Shown: positions 25,741-35,206, counted from the first letter of the stretch. The stretch is 64,000 nucleotides of DNA from an uncultured Brachybacterium sp. (GCF_947500705.1 NZ_CANMSY010000006.1:62001-126000); one strand, 5' to 3'. The notes: generated by a model not told the origin, from the letters alone. Program-made: numbers and translations.

Positions 25741-27627
25741 TCACGAGGAGGGCAGCGCCTCGAGCACATCCTCTCCGTACTCGGCGAGCTTCTTCGCGCC
25801 GACGCCGCTGACCGCTCCGAGCTGCGCGACCGACGACGGACGGGCTTCGACGATCCCCACCAGAGTGGCGTCGGAGAACACCATGTACGGCGGGATCTGC
25901 TTCTCCTTCGCGACGCTGGTGCGCCAGGCACGCAGAGCCTCGAAGCGCTCCCGCAGTGCGGGCTCGAGGCTCTCGGCCGCACGGGAGGCGCCCGAGGCTC
26001 GTCGGCTGCCTCCGCGTGCGGGACGCGTCGGGGCGCGGTCCACGGCGAGCTCGACGGTGGCCTCGCTGCGCAGCACCGGCCCGGCCTGCGAACCGGGCAC
26101 CAGCACTCCGTAGTCACCCTCGGCATCCACGATGCCGCGCGCCAGGAGCTGGCGGATCGCAGTGCGCCATTCCTTCTCGCTGAGCTCGCTGCCGATGCCC
26201 CAGACGCTCAGCTCCTGATGACGGGACTGGCTGGAGCGCTCGTTCTCCCTGCCCAGGAGCACCTCGATGACCTGCCCGGAGCCGAACTTCTGGCCCCGTT
26301 CCCGGTCCAGTCGGATCAGCGCCGAGAGCAGCTTCTGCGCGGCGACGGTCGCATCCCAGGTCTGCGGCGGGTTCAGGCAGGTGTCGCAGTTCCCGCAGTT
26401 CTCGAACTCCGACTCCTGACCGAAGTAGCTCAGCAGCTGCACCCGGCGGCAGGAGACCGTCTCGCACAGGGCCAGCATCGCATCCAGGTGCGAGCGGGCA
26501 TTGCGCTTGAAAAGCTCGCTGCTCTCCCCGGTGTCGATGAACTTGCGCTGACTGACCACGTCCCCCAGGCCGTAGGCCATCCAGGCAGTCGAGGGCTGCC
26601 CATCACGGCCCGCGCGGCCGGTCTCCTGGTAGTAGCCCTCGATGGACTTGGGCAGGTCGAGATGGGCGACGAAGCGGACGTCGGGCTTGTCGATCCCCAT
26701 CCCGAAGGCGATGGTCGCCACGATGATCAGACCGTCGGCGCGCAGGAACCGCTCCTGATGGTCCTGACGCACCGCCGCATCGAGACCTGCGTGATAGGGC
26801 AGAGCCGGGATGCCCCGCGCGACCAGCGCCTCGGCGGTCTGCTCCACGCTCTTGCGGGAGAGGCAGTAGACGATGCCCGACTCGCCCTCGTGCTCGGTGG
26901 TGATCAGCCGCAGCAGCTGCTCACGGGGGGAGGCCTTGGGCTCGATGCGGTACTGGATGTTGGGACGGTCGAAGCTGGAGACGAAGTGCTCCGCGTCCTG
27001 CATCTGCAGCCGCTCGGTGAGCTCGCGGTGGGTGGCCTCGGTGGCGGTCGCGGTCAGCGCGATCCGCGGCACGGCGGGGAAGGCCTCGGCGAGCACCGAC
27101 AGACCCAGGTAGTCGGGACGGAAGTCGTGACCCCACTGGGAGACGCAGTGCGCCTCGTCGATCGCGAACAGGGCCAGCCGGGCGCGGCGCAGCAGCTCCT
27201 GGGTGCGGGGGAGGACCAGTCGCTCGGGCGCCATGTACAGCAGGTCCAGCTCCCCGGCCAGCAGCTGCTGCTCGACCGCCTGTGCCTCGTGGAAGTCGAG
27301 GGTCGAGTTCAGGTAGGCGGCGCGGAGGCCGACGGCTTCGAGCGCCGCGACCTGGTCGCTCATCAGGGCGATCAGCGGGGAGACCACGATGCCGGTGCCC
27401 TCGCGCAGCAGCGAGGGGATCTGGTAGCACAGCGACTTGCCGCCGCCGGTGGGCATCAGCACCACCGCGTCGCCGCCGCGGGCGACCTGCTCGATGATCG
27501 CGGCCTGATCGCCGCGGAAGGAGTCGTAGCCGAAGACGCGCGAGAGGATCTCCAGCGCAGCGTCCACCTGCCCGGCGTCACCCTCGCGGAGAGCGGAGAT
27601 CGGATCGGCGGCAGTCGAGGAGGTCAT
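25741..27627 (-). CDS. recQ: ATP-dependent DNA helicase RecQ
   Basis: A 628-residue superfamily 2 helicase that unwinds DNA 3'-5' in recombination and repair. It shows Walker [30 protein letters not shown], the SF2 motif [11 protein letters not shown], and the RQC zinc cysteines in [12 protein letters not shown]... [14 protein letters not shown]-terminal HRDC domain ([22 protein letters not shown]) follows a linker. The ATG at 27627 is preferred since TACAGT ends 7 nt upstream; a GTG at 27636 would add three residues. Confidence 0.95.
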   Translation of the reverse strand: MTSSTAADPISALREGDAGQVDAALEILSRVFGYDSFRGDQAAIIEQVARGGDAVVLMPTGGGKSLCYQIPSLLREGTGIVVSPLIALMSDQVAALEAVGLRAAYLNSTLDFHEAQAVEQQLLAGELDLLYMAPERLVLPRTQELLRRARLALFAIDEAHCVSQWGHDFRPDYLGLSVLAEAFPAVPRIALTATATEATHRELTERLQMQDAEHFVSSFDRPNIQYRIEPKASPREQLLRLITTEHEGESGIVYCLSRKSVEQTAEALVARGIPALPYHAGLDAAVRQDHQERFLRADGLIIVATIAFGMGIDKPDVRFVAHLDLPKSIEGYYQETGRAGRDGQPSTAWMAYGLGDVVSQRKFIDTGESSELFKRNARSHLDAMLALCETVSCRRVQLLSYFGQESEFENCGNCDTCLNPPQTWDATVAAQKLLSALIRLDRERGQKFGSGQVIEVLLGRENERSSQSRHQELSVWGIGSELSEKEWRTAIRQLLARGIVDAEGDYGVLVPGSQAGPVLRSEATVELAVDRAPTRPARGGSRRASGASRAAESLEPALRERFEALRAWRTSVAKEKQIPPYMVFSDATLVGIVEARPSSVAQLGAVSGVGAKKLAEYGEDVLEALPSS

Positions 27628-27727
27628 GGTGGCCACTGTAGGCGGGCGGGGGGACGGGCCGCCAGCGGGGTGTCGGTGATGTGGACGAGGGGGCCGGGCC
27701 GCGTGCGGACCCTACGATGACCTCAGG

Positions 27728-27962
27728 TTGAGGCTTGGTGGTGCCGCGAGTGCCCCCGGTGGTTGGATCCTTTCCATCCGGTGATTAGCTTCTACGCTGA
27801 CTGCCGTTCCGCGTTGAGCTGGCCTGCATGCGTATTGCCGTCCCCGGATGGGAAGGACCGGCCGGCGTGACTTGATAGGAGCATGCAGCTGCCCCACTGA
27901 GGTTTGTCCGCCGACCGGCCCGACCGTTCGACCCCCACTCGAATACAGGGGAGCCAGTCACC
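27728..27962 (+). ncRNA. 5' noncoding part of the IS110 element, candidate bridge-RNA region
   Basis: This 235-bp stretch has no credible gene and ends at the transposase start, with GGGGAG at 27949-27954 as ribosome site. In IS110-group elements this position encodes the structured bridge RNA whose loops pair with donor and target DNA. Local inverted repeats such as GGTTGGATCC/GGAT and GCATGCAG/CTGCATGC-type pairs support structure. The assignment is positional; the loops are not resolved here. Confidence 0.4.
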
Positions 27963-29000
27963 ATGGTGATCTTGATCGGCGCGGACGTCCATAAGAGCTC
28001 GCACACCTTCGTCGCGGTCGACGCGGCGGGCAAGCAGATCGGGCAGATCACTGTCCGCGCGACTCATAGCGGTCACGAAAAGGCCTACCGATCAGCCAGG
28101 AAGTCCTTCATCGAGCAGGACCGTAGGTGGGGGCTGGAAGACTGTCGCCACCTCACCGGTCTCCTCGAACGCAACCTCCTCGCCCACGGAGAGCCCGTGG
28201 TCGAAGTGCCGGCGAAGCTGATGGCTCGCCAACGCGCAGCAGCGCGCACCCGCCGGAAGTTCGACCCGATCGATGCCCTCGCCGTCGCGCGGGCGATGGC
28301 CCGTGAAGGGGATCTGCCGGCCGTTTTCACTGACGAATAAGCACGAGAGATCAAGCTGGTCCTGGCCCGTCGTGAGGACCTGGTCGCGGAGCGGACCCGG
28401 GTGATCAACCGCCTGCGCTGGCACCTGCACGAGCTCGATCCCGAGGTCGACCCAGCACCACGTGGTTTGATCCATCGACCAGCCCAGGAACAGGTGGGGG
28501 ACCTGATCGAGGCGAGCGAGGGGATCGTCGCGGAGATCGCGGGCATGGTCCTTGCCGATCTTGAACGGCTGCCACTCGATCAGCGAGCTCGATGCGCGGC
28601 TGTGTGCCATGGTCCGCGAGGCGGAGCCGGTACTGCCGGCGATCCCCGGGTGCGCGTAGTTGTCGGCCGCGAAGATCATGGCCGAGACCGCCGGGATCGA
28701 ACGGTTCGCGAACGAGGGGAAGTACGCGATTTTCGCCGGCCGCGCTCCGATCCCGGTCTCGTCAGGCGAGACAGAAGGCGGAGCCCGTCTGATCAGGGGC
28801 GGGAATCTTCAGCTGAACTGTGCAATCCACCGCGTCGCCATCACCCAGGCCCGTATTGAGGGACCGGGCAAGGGCTACTACGAACGACTCCGCGAACAAG
28901 GAAAGACCGTGCTGGAAGTCCTGCGCTGCATGAAGAACCAGATCGCTCGACGCATCTGGCGGACCCTCACCCGAACCCCCCAGCAACGGGCCATCACCAA
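27963..29000 (+). pseudogene. IS110-family transposase, disrupted
   Basis: The N-terminal DEDD RuvC-like part is intact: ILIGADVHKSSHTFVAVDAAG (Asp8), WGLEDCRHL (Glu), then DPIDALAVARAMARE (Asp pair). A TAA at 28338-28340 interrupts it. The same frame resumes with REIKLVLARREDLVAERTRV, then shifts frame near 28575, and a TAG at 28657-28659 interrupts the new frame just before AAKIMAETAGIERFANEGK, the start of the C-terminal Transposase_20 domain with its conserved Ser. Full-length protein cannot be made. The family assignment is firm. Confidence 0.88.
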
Positions 29001-29069
29001 CACTCCGATCCCCCTGGAACCCGACTCGGCGATTCGCCTCGAGCAAGCCGTTCGACATAGGAGATACGC

Positions 29070-29137
29070 GTGTCCGCGCCGGAGGTTCGACTGCGCCCCG
29101 CCCGCTTCGAGGATGCCGAGGCCGCCGGGGCGATGCA
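29070..29137 (+). pseudogene. 5' stub of a GNAT-type acetyltransferase gene
   Basis: A GTG at 29070 opens VSAPEVRLRPARFEDAEAA then GAMHL, the classic start of a GNAT N-acetyltransferase (beta1 and the DA-A helix). After about residue 24 the frame turns into noncoding-like sequence with no further GNAT motif. AGGAGA at 29062-29067 serves as ribosome site. I read this as the remaining 5' end of a gene cut by the rearrangement that accompanied the IS110 element. Confidence 0.55.
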
Positions 29138-29170
29138 TCTGTTGGCTCCCGTATCTCGCCTCACAGATGC
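29135..29170. repeat. 8-bp inverted repeat at the acetyltransferase break
   Basis: GCATCTGT (29135-29142) and ACAGATGC (29163-29170) form a perfect inverted repeat with 20 bp between. It sits where the acetyltransferase stub ends and may mark a junction or form a hairpin. Confidence 0.4.
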
Positions 29171-29247
29171 CGTTCCTCCGAGGTGGAATCCGCACGAGCC
29201 ATGCGCCGAACATCGGTGCGGTGCGGCCGGCGGTGTGTACGCATGCA

Positions 29248-29253
29248 TAAGAT
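29248..29253 (+). promoter_or_regulatory. Candidate leaderless -10 box before the unknown membrane protein
   Basis: TAAGAT ends exactly 6 nt before the ATG at 29260, and no Shine-Dalgarno is present. Confidence 0.5.
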
Positions 29254-29259
29254 CGATGC

Positions 29260-30567
29260 ATGGCCAGCGGTGATCAGCTCCGTCTCTCGCACGGCGAGAT
29301 GCTCTATGTCAGCACCGGACGGATGGTTCTCGGCGAGCTGGCGGTCGCGCTGATCTCCTCGGCCACCTTCATCGTGCTCACAGTACTTGTGATGGGTGGG
29401 CTGCAGAACGGCTGGGAAGAGCCTACCTGGGAATGGCAGCCGGCTCTCGCTGTTGCGGATGCCGTGGGTGCGACGCTTCTCGAGGACGCCTGGTCGCTCC
29501 TGGGCGTCTTCGCGACGGTTCTCGTCGCGGTCGCACTCGCCGGCCGGGGGACGTTCACGCCGGTGGAATTCCAGGACACAGCGGTGAAGACCCATGCAGG
29601 GCTCTTGAAGGGCGGAACGGATCGGCGGCTCTCGCTCCGCATCGTCGGCCGTATCGGCACATTCTGTGGGCTCTACCTCGCTTTCGCATGCGTGCTGATC
29701 ATGGTCCACGTCGTTTATGGAACCGCGACCGGCAGCGAGAACGGCGCCGGACGGGCAGCCATCGTCGTCCCGGTGATGGCGGGTGGACTTCTCCTCGCCG
29801 CGCGCATCGGCGCTTTCGTCTCCGATGTCGAAACGCAGCTCAGTGAGCTGAGAAGAACCCGGGCAGTGCTGACGATGCGCTGCTACCAACTGAGACGGCG
29901 CATCGCACCGATGGAGGAAGCATCGAGTCCATTGGCAGCGGTCCGCCTCATCGTCGCCGAAACGCTCGTGCTCCTCCTGGTGCCGACCCTGATTCTTGCC
30001 GAGAGTGCAGTCCTTCTGGGCGCCACGGAGGAGATGCTCACGCACTATCTGATCTTCTTGTTCCTCACGACTCTCCTTGCGCTGATCACCGTGATGACGC
30101 CGTGGATGACCGACGTGCTCGAGGGGTGGTCTGAGAAGGCCTTCATGATCTGGTGGTGGTGCATCGCCGTCCTCTCCCAAGTGCTGTGGTCCGCCCTGAG
30201 TCTTCAGCTGTTCCTCCTCTCCGGGGGATGGGCGTCCGCTTCGCTCGTGGTCGCCGCCATCGCCTACGGAGTGCAGATCCTCTGGCATGCCCGCCGCTAC
30301 GTCGCGGTGCGGCGCGCCCAACGCACGACCGAGGACGGTGATCCGAGCGCACACGTCTCTCCGAGTTCGAAGGCAGTCTCGCCGTTCTTCACCACGGATC
30401 GGGTCGTGCTCGGGGACCGCATGCGCCAGCTGCACAGAGTGGAGCAACAGATCCTCGATCTCGAGAAGGACCGAGGCGGCCGCCAAGCGGACAGCCTCAG
30501 TCGTAGGGCCCGGAGACGGCCATTCGTGCCCCGGCGCGATCCCGCCTCGACGGCTTCGCATCCATGA
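29260..30567 (+). CDS. Multi-pass membrane protein, function unknown
   Basis: A 435-residue protein with about eight hydrophobic segments: two near residues 22-45 and 75-92, a pair at about 130-150 and 165-185, then four between about 230 and 345. A charged region between the second pair and the later helices (SDVETQLSELRRTRAVLTMRC) could be a coiled coil, and the tail past residue 350 is cytoplasmic and basic. No family motif is recognised. By eye its codon use is less GC-extreme than the neighbours. With the adjacent IS110 remnant and gene stub, this fits acquired DNA. It has its own leaderless-type promoter. Confidence 0.7.
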   Translation: MASGDQLRLSHGEMLYVSTGRMVLGELAVALISSATFIVLTVLVMGGLQNGWEEPTWEWQPALAVADAVGATLLEDAWSLLGVFATVLVAVALAGRGTFTPVEFQDTAVKTHAGLLKGGTDRRLSLRIVGRIGTFCGLYLAFACVLIMVHVVYGTATGSENGAGRAAIVVPVMAGGLLLAARIGAFVSDVETQLSELRRTRAVLTMRCYQLRRRIAPMEEASSPLAAVRLIVAETLVLLLVPTLILAESAVLLGATEEMLTHYLIFLFLTTLLALITVMTPWMTDVLEGWSEKAFMIWWWCIAVLSQVLWSALSLQLFLLSGGWASASLVVAAIAYGVQILWHARRYVAVRRAQRTTEDGDPSAHVSPSSKAVSPFFTTDRVVLGDRMRQLHRVEQQILDLEKDRGGRQADSLSRRARRRPFVPRRDPASTASHP

Positions 30568-30776
30568 CCACGGCCGCGCATTCCTCCACGTCACAAAGCC
30601 TTCGATCGTAGGCTGGCAGGAATCACATCAGTAGTGAGCCCTGTCCCCGACACGAAGTCGTGCGGGAGAGCCCGACCATCCTGAGGAGTCCGTCGCAAGT
30701 CCAGCGCGCCCGAAACTCGCTCCGTCCGGGAGGAGGTCACGGCGATCTCGCGCGCCACGCGCCCTCTCTGAACCAC

Positions 30777-32081
30777 GTGGTGGAGAGGCTCATCCCCTTC
30801 GCCCCCGTGTTCTCGATCGTCCTGACCTTCATCGTCGCGGCCCTTGGACCGCTCCTCGCCGACACCGGCCCGGCCGATCTGGCGGTGCACTGGGGCGATG
30901 GGCTGTCCGGACTGCTCGCGTTCATGACCCAAATGGCCTTGATCCTGCTCAAGGGCCACATCCAGGCGAACACCGGGCCGGTGCGGAAGCTCCTCGCTTT
31001 CCTCGCCTCGATCCCGAAGACCGAGCTGACCGCTTACGTCTTCGTCTTCATGGTGGCCGCCGTGGCGTCCCTCATCACCTGGGGTCTGGGGCTGGTGGTG
31101 GGTGGTCTGCTGGCACGCGAAGTGGCCTACCAGGGCCGTGAACGCGGGTTGAAGCTGCACTTCCCGATGCTGGTGGCCGCAGGCTTCGGCGGTTTCGTCG
31201 TCTGGCACATGGGCTACTCGGCCTCCGGCCCGCTCACCGCCGCGACCGAGGGCTCGTTCCTCGCGGAGTCCCTCGGCGGGCAGACAATCCCCATGTCCGA
31301 GACGGTCTTCTCCGGATGGAACATGATCGCTGCGGTGGTGACGATCCTCTTCGTCGCCGTCGCCCTGTTCCTGGTCGCCCCACGCAAGGGCGACCCCATC
31401 ACGGAGCTGTCGATCGACGCGCGCGACGTGGCGGAGGACGGCCAGGAGCAGATCGTCACCCCGGCCGACCGGCTCGATGCCAGCCGCCTGGTGACCGGGC
31501 TGACCGGTCTCGCGCTGGTGGTCTATCTGGTGCTGCACTTCACCCGCGGCGGCACCTTGACCCTGGACACCGTGAACTGGTCCTTCCTGGCCCTGATCCT
31601 GCTGATGGTGAAGAACCCCTTCGAGCTGATCCACCTCACCAAGAACGCCGCCTCCCACGTGGGTGAGATCCTGCTGCAGTTCCCGCTCTACGCCGGAATC
31701 CTGGGGATGATGGTCGGCTCCGGGCTGGTGCAGGTCTTCTCCGACGCCTTCGTGTCGATCTCCACCAGCACCACCTTCGGACTGTTCGCCTTCCTCGCAG
31801 CGGGCCTGGTGAACTTCTTCGTCCCCTCCGGCGGCGGGCAGTTCGCGGTCCAGGGGCCGATCATGCTCAGCGCCGGCGCCGAGCTCGGTGTGGATCCGGC
31901 GATCACCATCATGGCCGTCTCCTACGGCGACCAGTGGACGAACATGATCCAGCCGTTCTGGGCGATCCCGCTGCTGGCCATCGCCGGGCTGAAGATGCGC
32001 GACATCCTCGGCTACACCACGATCGTGCTCATCGCCTCCGGCATCGTGTACGCAGGGACGCTGCTGATCGTCTCGCTGTGA
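30777..32081 (+). CDS. atoE: Short-chain fatty acid transporter (AtoE-like)
   Basis: About 434 residues of a multi-helix transporter of the AtoE family, which takes up short-chain fatty acids such as acetoacetate or butyrate. Landmarks are VHWGDGLSGLLAFMTQMALIL near the N terminus, LVNFFVPSGGGQFAVQGPIM and SYGDQWTNMIQPFWAIP. The start is uncertain. The frame is open back to a GTG at 30660 without family similarity before LNHVVERLIPFAP. A good AGGAGGT at 30731-30737 points to an ATC at 30745, out of frame by one base. I use the GTG at 30777. The gene may have a damaged 5' end. Confidence 0.8.
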   Translation: MVERLIPFAPVFSIVLTFIVAALGPLLADTGPADLAVHWGDGLSGLLAFMTQMALILLKGHIQANTGPVRKLLAFLASIPKTELTAYVFVFMVAAVASLITWGLGLVVGGLLAREVAYQGRERGLKLHFPMLVAAGFGGFVVWHMGYSASGPLTAATEGSFLAESLGGQTIPMSETVFSGWNMIAAVVTILFVAVALFLVAPRKGDPITELSIDARDVAEDGQEQIVTPADRLDASRLVTGLTGLALVVYLVLHFTRGGTLTLDTVNWSFLALILLMVKNPFELIHLTKNAASHVGEILLQFPLYAGILGMMVGSGLVQVFSDAFVSISTSTTFGLFAFLAAGLVNFFVPSGGGQFAVQGPIMLSAGAELGVDPAITIMAVSYGDQWTNMIQPFWAIPLLAIAGLKMRDILGYTTIVLIASGIVYAGTLLIVSL

Positions 32082-32084
32082 GCG

Positions 32085-33737
32085 TCAGCCCTTCCCGCTG
32101 ATCCGCTCCCAGACCACGCCACCGCCGGCATCCCAGATATCGCCGCCGTCACCGACCACGACCAGCAGCGACCGCGCCCGCGAGAGCCCGACGTAGAGCA
32201 GCTGCGGGGCGCGTTCGGCGGAGCCGAAACCGTTCACCGCGAGCACCACGACGGGGCGTTCGAGACCCTTGAAATTGAGCACGTGCCCGTAGAACACCTC
32301 CGTCGCGGCGAAGAATCCGTCCCAATAGGCGTCGAAGCCATAGAGGTCGATCTGCTCCTTCTGCACCGGGTGGCGGCTGCGGGTGGTGAGCAGCGCGATC
32401 TGTCCCGGCTCCCACCCCTCGTCCATGAGCTTCTCGACCACATCGTCCGCGGCGGCCACCGCCTCCTGCGCATCGGCCTCGACGAAGCGCACGGGCGCGC
32501 CCTCCGCCATGCGGGCGTTCTGCTCCAGAGGAGTCAGCGGGGCGAAGGTATGGGCGATGCGGCGGGTGTTGCGCAGATTGTCATCCAGCGGGAAAGGGTT
32601 CAGGGTGATCGGGGCGCGACCCTCCCGGTCGAAGACCGTCTGGTGCTCGTCCGTGAACACGAACAGCACCCCTTCCTCGGGACTGCGCAGGCAGGGCTGC
32701 AGGGAGTCCCACCAGATGTCTGCGAAGTCCTGCGCCTCGTCGACGACGATCGCGTCGAAGAGCTCGTCGGCGAGCTGCGCGGACGCGAGCTCGGCGAGAC
32801 GCCGGGGGAGGTGCTTCTCGTAGTACGTGGCGGCAGCGCCGTCGAACTCGTCCTCGGACTCCGCGCCCCAGTGCACCGGAAGGTCGTGGAAGAGCCCCAC
32901 ATAAGCGGGCCGCTCCTCCTCCGGCCAGGTCGCCGCCAGCAGCTGGAAGTGGCGGGCGAGCCCCCGTGAATAGCAGAGCAGGGCTGTGCGGAAACCGTCG
33001 CGGGCCAGGGCACGCGCCTTGATCATCGCCAGGTGGGTCTTGCCCGAACCGGCGCCGCCCAAGATCTGGGCGCGATGCTGGAAGCGCAGCAGGGCGATCG
33101 CCCGCTCCTGCTCACGGGTCAGGGCATTGCCCTCATCGGCGATCTCGCGCGCCAGCAGCTGATGGTTCTCGATCGCCTGATGGGTGCGGCGCAGCATCTT
33201 CACCGCATGACGGCACTGCCTCTCATCGAGCGGCTCGAACCCCTCGCGGGTGTGCGAGGCGAGGGCACGGACGATCCGCTCAGCCAGCCGGGGCAGGTCG
33301 CTCGCATCGAGGGTGAGGCTGCGCGGGGCGTCGGGGACGTTCCAGTCCCCGGGCAGCTGCGTGTACGGGAAGACGGCCAGGTGCACGGCGCGGCCGATGT
33401 TCTGCGACGAGGTGGCGCCCAGATAGTCGATGATCTGATGCTTGGCCTGTTGTGCCTGGGCGATGGGGGACTTCTTCAACTCCCGCTCGCCGGTGCGATC
33501 ACCCTGGTACCAGCGCCCCTCGCGCAGTGAGATCCGGCCGCCCTTGACCTCGATGACCGCGACCCCGAAACCCGGCCACAGCACCAGCAGATCCGCCTCG
33601 ATCTCCTCACCGCCGGCCGTGACCCGCTGTCCCGCGATCAGCACTGCATTCTCCGGCAGCTGCTCGCGCAGATGCTCCCACACCTCCCGCTCTGCCTGGG
33701 AGGCGAAGTCGGGGGACCCGGGATGCAGGATCGGCAT
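32085..33737 (-). CDS. NERD-domain protein fused to a UvrD/Rep-type helicase
   Basis: A 550-residue protein. The N-terminal NERD nuclease-related domain (residues ~10-130: AEREVWEHLREQL, IEADLLVLWPGFGVAVIEVKGG) is joined to a superfamily 1 ATPase with Walker A ILGGAGSGKTHLAMIKA, Walker B FDAIVVDEAQDFAD and the late motif LLYVGLSRARSLLVVVGD. The domain pair is known in DNA processing proteins, some in defence settings, but no defence partner is seen here. AGGAGACC lies before the ATG at 33737. It is convergent with the fatty acid transporter, 3 nt apart. Confidence 0.85.
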   Translation of the reverse strand: MPILHPGSPDFASQAEREVWEHLREQLPENAVLIAGQRVTAGGEEIEADLLVLWPGFGVAVIEVKGGRISLREGRWYQGDRTGERELKKSPIAQAQQAKHQIIDYLGATSSQNIGRAVHLAVFPYTQLPGDWNVPDAPRSLTLDASDLPRLAERIVRALASHTREGFEPLDERQCRHAVKMLRRTHQAIENHQLLAREIADEGNALTREQERAIALLRFQHRAQILGGAGSGKTHLAMIKARALARDGFRTALLCYSRGLARHFQLLAATWPEEERPAYVGLFHDLPVHWGAESEDEFDGAAATYYEKHLPRRLAELASAQLADELFDAIVVDEAQDFADIWWDSLQPCLRSPEEGVLFVFTDEHQTVFDREGRAPITLNPFPLDDNLRNTRRIAHTFAPLTPLEQNARMAEGAPVRFVEADAQEAVAAADDVVEKLMDEGWEPGQIALLTTRSRHPVQKEQIDLYGFDAYWDGFFAATEVFYGHVLNFKGLERPVVVLAVNGFGSAERAPQLLYVGLSRARSLLVVVGDGGDIWDAGGGVVWERISGKG

Positions 33738-33835
33738 GAGGTCTCCTCGTACGCTTCGTCACGACGCTGCTGCTGCCAGGCTATCGACCCAGGTGGAGGA
33801 AGAGCGCTTCGGGCGCCGCCCCTGCGCGAGGTGAA

Positions 33836-34222
33836 TCAGTCGCAGGTGTCGCAGACCCCGGTCGCCGGCAGCGCGTAGAAGCAGCTCGGGCAGAAGCTGA
33901 GCCGCTCCTCGCCCTTGGCCGCCGTGGCTGACCGCGGGCGGAAGGAGGACAGCGCCAGCCCGTGCCAGTCCGGCTCGGGGCGGTCCTCGGGCGCCAGCCC
34001 CTTGCGGAACTCGACATATCCCGGGTAGAGGTACATCACCGATCGACCTTCGGCGTCCTGGGCGGTGACGCTGCCGTTGGATGCGGTGCGGTAGAAGCCC
34101 ACCGCCTCCACCCGATCGAAGTTCTCGCCGATCAGGCGGATGTCCCCGACCGACCAGTCAGGATTCCAGCCCAATGCTTCGGTGCGGGTCATCCGGCGGC
34201 GGTGGGAGAGATCCGTTGTCAT
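33836..34222 (-). CDS. Hypothetical protein with C-terminal zinc-ribbon-like motif
   Basis: A 128-residue soluble protein beginning MTTDLSHRRRMTRTEALGW. The middle (VEAVGFYRTASNGSVTAQDAEGRSVMYLYPGYVEFRKG) looks like a small beta-rich domain. The end has CPSCFYALPATGVCDTCD, two CxxC pairs that probably bind zinc. I chose the ATG at 34222; the frame is open further upstream but reads as noncoding. Family not recognised. Confidence 0.65.
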   Translation of the reverse strand: MTTDLSHRRRMTRTEALGWNPDWSVGDIRLIGENFDRVEAVGFYRTASNGSVTAQDAEGRSVMYLYPGYVEFRKGLAPEDRPEPDWHGLALSSFRPRSATAAKGEERLSFCPSCFYALPATGVCDTCD

Positions 34223-34275
34223 CTGCCCAGTAGAGCACGGTGTGCCGAGGGCGGGCGACCGGTCAGGTGATGGCC

Positions 34276-34304
34276 GCGCGCCGGATATCCCCGATCCGGC
34301 GCGC
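34276..34304. terminator. GC-rich hairpin in the gap before the hydrolase gene
   Basis: GCGCGCCGGAT (34276-34286) and ATCCGGCGCGC (34294-34304) make a perfect 11-bp stem with a 7-nt loop. No T run follows on either strand. It lies in the 225-bp gap 34223-34447, downstream of the hydrolase gene that ends at 34448, so it may act as a terminator for that gene. Apart from this hairpin I see nothing in the gap. Confidence 0.5.
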
Positions 34305-34447
34305 AGACCGGGAGATTCTCTCACGCCGGGCCGCCTCGGGGCGATCCCGTCGGCGGCAGTCCCCGTCCGCTGAGGCGGAGCGGTCTGGGCTCGATCGAGT
34401 CGTGAGTTCGGTGCCGTGAAGGGGTCCTTCTGTGCAGGGACCGATGC

Positions 34448-35200
34448 TCAGCTGCGGGCCGCGAGGAGCTCGGCCACCGCGGTGTTGACTGCGGCATTCA
34501 TCTCCGGGTCGGAGAGGGCCGCCGTCCCATCGCCGGGCTGCGCACCGTAGTCGCCGAAGCTCGCATGGCTCGCGCCGTCGATCTCGACCATGGTCGCTGT
34601 GCTCGGCAGGCGGTCACGGTGCGCGGCGATGTCCGCCGGGGTGGACAGCCCGTCCTCGCTGCCCGCGATGCTCAGCACGGGCAGCTGCGAGGTGGAGAGG
34701 TCATCGGCGCAGTACGCCGCGAACAGCACCAGGGCGTCGGCCTCGGGGGCGAGCTGGCAGGCACGCACCCCGCCCAGCGAGTGGCCGCCCACGAGCCAGG
34801 ACCGGACCTCCGGGGCGGAGCCGGTGAAGAGGTCGAAGTCGCGCCGATCCAGCAGGGCCAGGTTCAGCGTGGGCTTCACGATCACCACGGTCATGCCCTG
34901 CTCGATGACCAGGCCCGCCAGTCGCGCCGCATAGGCCTCAGGCTCGACCTTCGCCCCGGGATAGAAGACGAGCCCGGTGCGGGCGGGGCCGGACTCCGCC
35001 GGCTGCAGGAGCAGCGAGGCGTCGGTCTCGGCGAGCGAGAGGCGAGGGTCCTCGACGACGGCGCGCCATGGCGCCGGCTCCGCGGACATCACTCCGATCC
35101 GGCTCCATGCCACGATGCCCACCACCGCGAGCATCACCAGCACGAGCACGGCGACCAGGGCTCGCCGCAGCCAGCGGCGAGACGAACGGGCGGACATCAT
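34448..35200 (-). CDS. Membrane-anchored alpha/beta hydrolase
   Basis: A 250-residue protein. A basic N terminus (SARSSRRWLRRA) and one hydrophobic helix (about residues 14-34) anchor the enzyme, with the hydrolase domain outside the cell. The nucleophile elbow is GGHSLGGVRA, a second motif is LSIAGSEDGLSTP (likely acid), and the catalytic His is probably in IDGASHASFGDYG. The substrate is unknown. On the minus strand TACCGT ends 6 nt before the ATG at 35200. It is divergent from the acetyltransferase gene. Confidence 0.82.
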   Translation of the reverse strand: MMSARSSRRWLRRALVAVLVLVMLAVVGIVAWSRIGVMSAEPAPWRAVVEDPRLSLAETDASLLLQPAESGPARTGLVFYPGAKVEPEAYAARLAGLVIEQGMTVVIVKPTLNLALLDRRDFDLFTGSAPEVRSWLVGGHSLGGVRACQLAPEADALVLFAAYCADDLSTSQLPVLSIAGSEDGLSTPADIAAHRDRLPSTATMVEIDGASHASFGDYGAQPGDGTAALSDPEMNAAVNTAVAELLAARS

Positions 35201-35206
35201 GGGAGC

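Larger units (their letters stand above)
27720..29065 (+). mobile_element. Decayed IS110-family insertion element
   Basis: The region carries a disrupted IS110-type (DEDD) transposase preceded by about 240 bp of noncoding DNA, the usual IS110-group layout. IS110 elements lack long terminal inverted repeats, so the ends are estimates: the left end near 27720-27730, just after a TACGAT box, the right end near 29065. The sequence around ATAGGAG at 27877-27883 (left) and 29061-29067 (right) is similar, which may reflect paired element ends. At least three lesions make it non-autonomous. Confidence 0.7.

Noticed and set aside
32085-34222. NERD-helicase and zinc-ribbon genes as a defence island
   Set aside because: No partner nuclease, methylase or known defence gene is adjacent; NERD-helicases also occur as ordinary DNA-processing genes.
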